Of a DNA stretch of 20,294 bases, positions 15,692 through 20,294 are shown in pieces. Under the pieces are notes generated by a model. That model did no database searches. It was not told the origin of the DNA and saw nothing but the letters and a program-made list of their open reading frames with translations. Origin of the DNA: Dehalococcoidia bacterium. GTDB lineage: Bacteria; Chloroflexota; Dehalococcoidia; SZUA-161. Each line of letters begins with the position of its first letter. The stretch's first letter is position 1. Made by a program: the position numbers and the translations under genes. The DNA lies in the NCBI GenBank assembly GCA_030619685.1, contig JAUXAX010000035.1, forward strand, positions 1 through 20,294, written 5' to 3'.

Positions 15692-17560
15692 CTAATTTCC
15701 CCACATATCGGGGATATACTCCTCCAACCCTAACTCTCTGAGCTTTTCCGGGGTGGGCTTCCCGGTAGCCTTATCCCATCCTCGCAGCTCATAGTATTTA
15801 TCTAACATCTCAGGTAAATTCTCATTCACCTTGCCTTTGGCCGGGCCCTCGGGCAGAGGTTCCTCCAACAGTCGAGGAGGCAAAGTATCATCAGCTCTGG
15901 TCACTCCCTCCCTTACATTGAAGACCCTGGCAAGGTTGTAAGACCTCTCGCCAACCTTCACCATATCATCGTACGTGAATTCGCGGCCGAGGCAATGTGC
16001 CACTAACTCCACCCACTCCTCGGAGGCCACGCAGAATCCCATGAACTTACATGCCCCAAGGGTATCGAGCGCAGTCATGACATTCTCCAGCTCCACTAAA
16101 ATGTGAACCTCTTCCGGGTCGGCAACAAGCGGATCCTTTATTTGGCTGTCTGGAATGACTAAGAAAGGAATATCGAGAAAGGTCGGGCCTTGAATATAGG
16201 CTGTCATGTGGTCACCGCCCCTGTTGGCAACCGCAAATGCTAGTCCTGTTATCTGAACGGCCCTGGAATCATAAGCCGGAAGCTCCAGGCCCTTGACATT
16301 CATGGCAAACCTCTCACTGCCCTTGCCCAACTTCTGGGCCATCCTTCTCGTTCCCTCAGCCAGGAGATCACCGATTCCCTCTCTTTTGGCTATCTTGTGC
16401 ACCAGCTCTATCACAATGTCAGCGTCGCTAAACTCAAGCTCCAATCCATCTGTATCCGATTTAGTCAATATCCCCTTCTCATAGCACTCCATAGCGAAGG
16501 CTATCGTACTACCGGTAGAGATTGTATCGAGTCCGTAATCGTCGCAGAGGTAATGCGCCATTGTAATTGCTTCCATGTCAGTAACCTGGCACTGGCCGCC
16601 GAATGTTCCCACGCTTTCGTATTCCGGCCCTTCTCCCTTGGTGCCCTTATACTTGCCCCTCCTGATTTCACTTCGCCTTCCACAATTGAGCGGGCAGGCA
16701 AAGCATCCCTTCGTTTCTACAAGAACTTTTTCACTGAGGGCCTGCGCGTTTATCTCCTCTAGCTCTGGGAAGACGCCGGTTTGCCAGTTTCTTGTGGGGA
16801 ATCCACCTCTTACATTCACCAGATCAATGACAAGGTTCGTGCCAAATGACTCCAAACTTACTTTTAACATATGCTGATCGAGCAGCTCAAATTGTTTCTT
16901 TGCTACCTTAGCAAAAGCCTCTGGGTTTGCCACTTTGACTGGCGTTGTCCCGCGCACGGCAATTGCTTTCAATCGCTTCGAGCCCATTACGGCTCCGCCG
17001 CCGCATCTCCCTGCCGCTCGGTGAAGGTCGTTTATAATGCCGGCATATCTAACTTGATTCTCGCCGGCTATTCCAATACAGTCAACCTCAAACTTTTCCC
17101 CCAGCTCTTCCTTTATCAGCTTTGTAGTTTCGGAAACGCTTTTGCCCCACAGATGCTCTGCATCTCTAAGCTCAGCTTTATCCTCCTCAATTACAAGGTA
17201 GACGGGTTTTGGCGAGGCGCCCTCAAAGATAACTCCATCGAAACCTGTTTTCTTGAAGTCCACTCCCCAGTGGCCGGCTGAATTCGATTGCGCCCAGAGA
17301 CCGGTCAATGGCGATTTGAAAACCCAGTTGAATCTCCCGGTGCTGGGGGCAGTGGTTCCTGTCAGTGCTCCAGTCATAAGTATGAGCTCATTTTCAGGAC
17401 CTAACGGCTCCGCCCCCTTGGGAACCTCGTGATAAAGATAATGGGTTGCTAGCCCGGCACCAGTCAAAAACTTGTCAAACAGCCTTTCAGGAATCTCCTC
17501 CTGTGAGACTGTGGACTCCGACAAATTAACCCTCAGGATTCTCCCGTGGCCTCCAAACAT
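15692..17560 (-). CDS. Aldehyde:ferredoxin oxidoreductase family (tungsten/molybdenum)
   Basis: The 622-residue protein has the full AOR layout. The N-terminal domain GGHGRILRVNLSESTV and the SPLTGLWAQSNSAGHWG region bind the bis-pterin cofactor. The [4Fe-4S] ligands are C286-x2-C289-x3-C293 (GCFACPLNCG) and C504 (LDTLGACKF). GPEYE (311-315) and H451 in RGGDHM match the active-site Glu and His known from Pyrococcus AOR. The reaction is oxidation of an aldehyde to the acid with ferredoxin as acceptor. The ATG at 17560 follows a very strong AAGGAGGAGG site. Adjacent benzoyl-CoA-reductase-like genes also allow other AOR-family roles. Confidence 0.93.
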   Translation of the reverse strand: MFGGHGRILRVNLSESTVSQEEIPERLFDKFLTGAGLATHYLYHEVPKGAEPLGPENELILMTGALTGTTAPSTGRFNWVFKSPLTGLWAQSNSAGHWGVDFKKTGFDGVIFEGASPKPVYLVIEEDKAELRDAEHLWGKSVSETTKLIKEELGEKFEVDCIGIAGENQVRYAGIINDLHRAAGRCGGGAVMGSKRLKAIAVRGTTPVKVANPEAFAKVAKKQFELLDQHMLKVSLESFGTNLVIDLVNVRGGFPTRNWQTGVFPELEEINAQALSEKVLVETKGCFACPLNCGRRSEIRRGKYKGTKGEGPEYESVGTFGGQCQVTDMEAITMAHYLCDDYGLDTISTGSTIAFAMECYEKGILTKSDTDGLELEFSDADIVIELVHKIAKREGIGDLLAEGTRRMAQKLGKGSERFAMNVKGLELPAYDSRAVQITGLAFAVANRGGDHMTAYIQGPTFLDIPFLVIPDSQIKDPLVADPEEVHILVELENVMTALDTLGACKFMGFCVASEEWVELVAHCLGREFTYDDMVKVGERSYNLARVFNVREGVTRADDTLPPRLLEEPLPEGPAKGKVNENLPEMLDKYYELRGWDKATGKPTPEKLRELGLEEYIPDMWGN

Positions 17561-17578
17561 TTAAGCACCTCCTCCTTA

Positions 17579-17607
17579 ATTATATCAGCGCGTGCTTGTT
17601 AAGTGAA
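17579..17607 (-). promoter_or_regulatory. Possible promoter in front of the aldehyde oxidoreductase gene
   Basis: On the minus strand TTCACT (17607-17602), 17-nt spacer, TGATATAAT with perfect -10 TATAAT (17584-17579). The -10 box ends only 18 bp before the ATG, so the transcript would begin inside or next to the Shine-Dalgarno. That argues it may be used weakly or not at all. The operon may instead be read from further upstream. Confidence 0.4.
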
Positions 17608-17666
17608 ACGGCAGCTTCAGATCTTATTCACTGTCTCTGCAGAGGTTGAGGAGGGAGGTGACCCCA

Positions 17667-17699
17667 TCTGCCAATTACCACTAGCGAGGGGTTGGCAGA
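17667..17699. repeat. 8-bp inverted repeat between the GMC and AOR genes
   Basis: TCTGCCAA (17667-17674) and TTGGCAGA (17692-17699) are exact inverted copies with a 17-nt loop, in the 202-bp gap 17561-17762. No U-run follows, so termination is uncertain; an operator or a Rho-independent-like processing hairpin are both possible. A second small palindrome GTCTAGAC lies next to it at about 17704-17711. Confidence 0.4.
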
Positions 17700-17762
17700 C
17701 GCAGTCTAGACCAACCAGTCTGCGATAGATCTGCAAGAATCATTGAAGACAGGATTGGGCTG

Positions 17763-19373
17763 TCAAGCATTCGGTGGCACGCAGCTCATGGCGTATTCCG
17801 CTAGAGCGGTTATGGTCAAGCTGGGGTTGACGCCGGGGTTGGCGGGCATGATTGACCCGTCCACCACGTAGAGGCCGGGGTAATTGTGCACCTGGCAATC
17901 AAGGCCAATCACCCCCTCCGTGGCGTCCCCCCCGAAAGGACAGCCACCAATGGGATGCGCTGTCAACTCCATGTCCATCAGGCTCTCGCTGATCGCAGCG
18001 CCGGGGTATGCGTTTGTCATCGCGGCAAAATCGCGCGTTATCCTATGTCCTATGTCAATTCGAGGCGGAATCGCCTGTTCAACATCGAGTTCCGAAACCA
18101 GGCCGAGGCGAAAAAGGGTAAACAAGCTGCGTCCCAGGCGCAGGCGCAGGCGGTTGTCTACGGTCTGCATGACGAGCAGAATGGTGGTACGATAAGCCCA
18201 TCCCGGCAGTACATAGACACGTAGATAATCCATGGGATGGCGCAGGTACTCCCATAAAGTTTTCACCAGGCGTACCGGAGCTGTCCCAGATCTGTCAATT
18301 AACGGCCCCGTCAGAAATCGCAGGAGCGATGACCCGTCGGGAAAGCGAACCGGTTCGATAGAAGTTACCTCGTCTGCGCGAAAGATAGAGCTGATGGCTA
18401 AGCCCTTGGAGTAGTCTATCTTCTTGTTGCGGACTGTCCCGCCCAGCAGAGCCTCGCTGTTGGTGCGCACCATCTCGCCGAGGCGCGGGGAGATGTTGGG
18501 AAGCGAACGGGTCACGTCGCGGCAGCGTAACAGTAGCTTTACTGTTCCCAACACACTTGCGGAGAGCACAACGTTGCGGGCGCGCACGCTGCGCTTAGGC
18601 TTGAGCAGCCAGGCGGTAGAGCTGCGATAGATCACCTCGTAGCGAGCTCCATCCGCCTGCCCCGGCGGCAGAGGACGAATGTCGACCACTTCAGCTTCAG
18701 GGCGGATCTCCGCGCCTCCCTTTTCGGCGAAGTAGAGGTAGTTCTTGACCAAGGAGTTCTTGCTGTTGTCGCGGCAGCCCACCATGCACGCGCCGCAGTG
18801 GGTGCACCCTGTCCGGGGTGGGCCCTCGCCATCGAAGTAAGGGTCGGGCACCTCCTCCCCCTCTGGCCCGAAGAAGACGCCCACATAGGTTGGGCGGAAG
18901 GTGTCGCCCTGTCCCATTTCCTCAGCGATTTCTTTCAATACGTCGTCTGCTGCCCACAGGCGGGGGTTAGGGGTCACGCCCAGCATACGGCGGGCGGTTT
19001 CATAGTGCGGGGCTAAGATATTCTTCCAGTCGGCCAGATCCTTCCAGGACGGGTTTTCAAACATGCGATCGTCTGGTACCTCCAGTACGTTGGCGTAACC
19101 GAGGCTGCCTCCACCCACACCGGACCAGTGCAGTATGATCCCAGCCTTCAAGAAACTAATCTGCCAAATGCCGAAACAGCGCAGCGCTGGCAGCCACAGG
19201 AATTTCCACACGTTCCAGTTGGTGGTGGCAAAGTCCTGGTCGCGGAAGCGTTTGCCACGCTCCAGCACCAACACACAGTAGCCTTTCTCGGTCAGGCGCA
19301 TGGCTGAGACACTGCCGCCAAAGCCAGAGCCGATGATTACGTGATCAAAGACCTCTTCTGGTTGTGTGCCCAT
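17763..19373 (-). CDS. GMC-family oxidoreductase, cholesterol-oxidase-like
   Basis: This 536-residue flavoprotein oxidises an alcohol (sterol-like or other hydrophobic) to ketone or aldehyde. The FAD-binding IIGSGFGGS is at 13-21, the adenosine-binding acidic end at 36-40 (VLERG), and WSGVGGGSLGYANV (83-96) belongs to the GMC core. The C-terminal GMC signature is LYVVDGSIMPANPGVNPSLT, with HPIGGCPFGG before it. A four-cysteine cluster C190-x2-C193-x2-C196-x3-C200 (CTHCGACMVGC) lies in the middle. No clear Sec signal is seen. GC content looks higher than in the genes to the left. AGGAGGT lies 11 nt before the ATG. It could feed aldehyde to the AOR gene downstream; substrate is unknown. Confidence 0.85.
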   Translation of the reverse strand: MGTQPEEVFDHVIIGSGFGGSVSAMRLTEKGYCVLVLERGKRFRDQDFATTNWNVWKFLWLPALRCFGIWQISFLKAGIILHWSGVGGGSLGYANVLEVPDDRMFENPSWKDLADWKNILAPHYETARRMLGVTPNPRLWAADDVLKEIAEEMGQGDTFRPTYVGVFFGPEGEEVPDPYFDGEGPPRTGCTHCGACMVGCRDNSKNSLVKNYLYFAEKGGAEIRPEAEVVDIRPLPPGQADGARYEVIYRSSTAWLLKPKRSVRARNVVLSASVLGTVKLLLRCRDVTRSLPNISPRLGEMVRTNSEALLGGTVRNKKIDYSKGLAISSIFRADEVTSIEPVRFPDGSSLLRFLTGPLIDRSGTAPVRLVKTLWEYLRHPMDYLRVYVLPGWAYRTTILLVMQTVDNRLRLRLGRSLFTLFRLGLVSELDVEQAIPPRIDIGHRITRDFAAMTNAYPGAAISESLMDMELTAHPIGGCPFGGDATEGVIGLDCQVHNYPGLYVVDGSIMPANPGVNPSLTITALAEYAMSCVPPNA

Positions 19374-19443
19374 GAAGCTATGGGACCTCCTGGACTATCT
19401 TATCACGGATGAATTCCGAGCGAAAGGGGTCAGTAAGAGGGCA

Positions 19444-19606
19444 TCACCTTGTTCTGATGAGGAGCTTGCGGCCGGGCGAGGGTTGCCTAGGCCCCCGCTC
19501 CCCATCCTCACGGTAAACCGTCAGCAAGGGAACTGAGAGGAGCAGGGCGATCAGCAGTAGATGCTGCCCTCACGCACAACTGCCCCCCGCACTTACCACA
19601 GTACAT
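19444..19606 (-). pseudogene. Possible remnant of a small zinc-ribbon/membrane protein gene
   Basis: In the 256-bp gap 19374-19629 a minus-strand ATG (19606-19604) opens MYCGKCGGQL, a half zinc ribbon, but soon meets a stop. Another frame, shifted by one base, continues HLLLIALLLSVPLLTVYRED, a membrane helix with a charged tail, to a TGA at 19446-19444. A run of six G (minus strand) lies right after the second cysteine. This resembles the intact gene at 19630-20133 (zinc ribbon, then helices), so it may be a decayed relative. There is no good ribosome site. The region could also be non-coding, with the peptides arising by chance. Confidence 0.25.
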
Positions 19607-19629
19607 GGTGTTTGCCCGAATTGATAAAG

Positions 19630-20133
19630 TTACTTCTTGGCAGTGACAAACCGCGCCAACAGAGGTGACACCGCAATAATAAGCGCACCCGCCATGGCGA
19701 CCCAGAAACCAACCCCGATGGGAAGATCGATATGCTTTATGGTATACAACGTTTGGAAGATGAGGGCCAGCTCCAGGGCAGTCAGGAGGACCAGAACCAC
19801 GCCCCAGGCCCCAGCAGCACCGCTTCTAGACAGCACCAGTGCTGCCAGAAGTAGCACCCCCACGAGGAGAATTACTGCTCCTTGCGGCACCTCGACACCC
19901 AGGGATGATTGCCAGTACGCAGTCTTAGATACCCAAGGCAGAAAAGCGCCCAGGATGATCAGAGGGGAGCCAAGTATGGTGAGGACACCTACAGGGTCGG
20001 CTTTGATCAGCAACGACAACATCGATAGCGCTCCAGGTCCAGCTGCTGGGGCCTCGCCCGAGACCTTGGCGCCGCAGGACGAGCAATTGACACTGTCGTC
20101 AGGAATCTCTGCTCCGCAGTTAGGACACAACAT
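19630..20133 (-). CDS. Zinc-ribbon integral membrane protein, function unknown
   Basis: The 167-residue protein starts with a zinc ribbon, C3-x2-C6 and C17-x2-C20 (LCPNCGAEIPDDSVNCSSCG), a short linker rich in Ala/Pro/Gly, then about four hydrophobic helices: roughly 48-68, 84-102, 105-126 and 138-162. The C-terminus TAKK is cytosolic by positive charge. Such ribbon-plus-helices proteins are common hypothetical membrane proteins in bacteria and archaea. Ribosome site AAGGAGG is 6 nt from ATG. I do not recognise a specific function. Upstream (20134-20294) I see no gene and no convincing promoter. Confidence 0.7.
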   Translation of the reverse strand: MLCPNCGAEIPDDSVNCSSCGAKVSGEAPAAGPGALSMLSLLIKADPVGVLTILGSPLIILGAFLPWVSKTAYWQSSLGVEVPQGAVILLVGVLLLAALVLSRSGAAGAWGVVLVLLTALELALIFQTLYTIKHIDLPIGVGFWVAMAGALIIAVSPLLARFVTAKK

Positions 20134-20294
20134 GATATGCCTCCTTTATTTATTGTGGTTTGCTAAGAGGGACTGTGGGCTTTACCTTCTTCAGAACACA
20201 GGCCGACCTACATGGCTCAGCCTCAGCTGCGGCATTCGGGGGCAAAAGGAAAGGGTACAAACGCTCACTTATGTTTACTATACTGCGCATTTTC

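Noticed and set aside
16871..17281. Plus-strand 136-residue frame
   Set aside because: Entirely antisense to the well-supported aldehyde oxidoreductase gene.
17738..17766. TTGACA on the minus strand at the end of the GMC gene as a -35 box
   Set aside because: The best -10 at allowed spacing is poor (AATGAT at 16 nt or ATGATT at 17 nt), so I did not call a promoter.
1..20294. CRISPR arrays, tRNA/rRNA genes, insertion sequences, phage or origin features
   Set aside because: No repeat-spacer pattern, tRNA-like fold, transposase or integrase frame was seen; the window reads as ordinary chromosomal operons.

Overview
The window is a densely packed, almost entirely minus-strand stretch of what looks like an anaerobic bacterial chromosome. 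The evidence for anaerobic life is a tungsten/molybdenum-type aldehyde:ferredoxin oxidoreductase, a benzoyl-CoA-reductase/2-hydroxyacyl-CoA-dehydratase-like Fe-S pair, sulfide-type Thi4 enzymes and an IscR-like Rrf2 regulator. Shine-Dalgarno sites and a sigma70-type promoter point to Bacteria. Gene content is compatible with a Dehalococcoidia-like Chloroflexota or a similar sediment anaerobe; this is inference, not proven by any marker gene here.

Reading in the direction of transcription (high to low coordinates): (i) 20133-19630, a small zinc-ribbon membrane protein, with a possible decayed relative behind it. (ii) 19373-17763, a GMC (cholesterol-oxidase-like) flavoprotein. (iii) 17560-13481, a tight three-gene unit: aldehyde:ferredoxin oxidoreductase, acyl-CoA ligase, SCP2 lipid-binding protein. 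(iv) 13323-13250, the best promoter of the window, overlapped by dyads, driving an Rrf2 regulator (13250-12816). (v) 12644-10165, two 2-hydroxyacyl-CoA dehydratase / benzoyl-CoA reductase-like subunits with no activator ATPase. (vi) 9872-2924, a sulfur block: cysK, cysE, a cystathionine gamma-synthase/lyase family enzyme, a His-type thi4, threonine synthase, a stand-alone NIL protein, iscS and iscU. (vii) 2929-915, a structured RNA leader followed by a translationally coupled trio: a Cys-type thi4, a degenerate archaemetzincin-like protein (DUF6775-type) and a ThiS/MoaD-like carrier ending in Gly-Gly. (viii) 813-1, a truncated metal-permease gene with an internal YHS domain.

Working model: serine is acetylated (CysE) and sulfhydrylated (CysK) to cysteine. 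The trans-sulfuration-type enzyme and threonine synthase connect cysteine with the homoserine branch. IscS draws sulfur from cysteine for Fe-S assembly on IscU and perhaps for thiazole formation. The Rrf2 protein, with three cysteines spaced much like IscR, is a natural sensor for this. Upstream, GMC enzyme, aldehyde oxidoreductase and CoA ligase could form an alcohol-aldehyde-acid-acyl-CoA route.

The most novel part is at 915-2929. Two Thi4 paralogues in one locus differ at the residue that decides sulfur chemistry (Cys in one, His in the other). The Cys-type copy is coupled to a catalytically degraded metzincin-like protein and a sulfur carrier. It is preceded by a pseudoknotted RNA whose conserved blocks resemble the SAM-I/SAM-IV riboswitch clan. 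All assignments were made by reading the sequence; no database or folding program was run.
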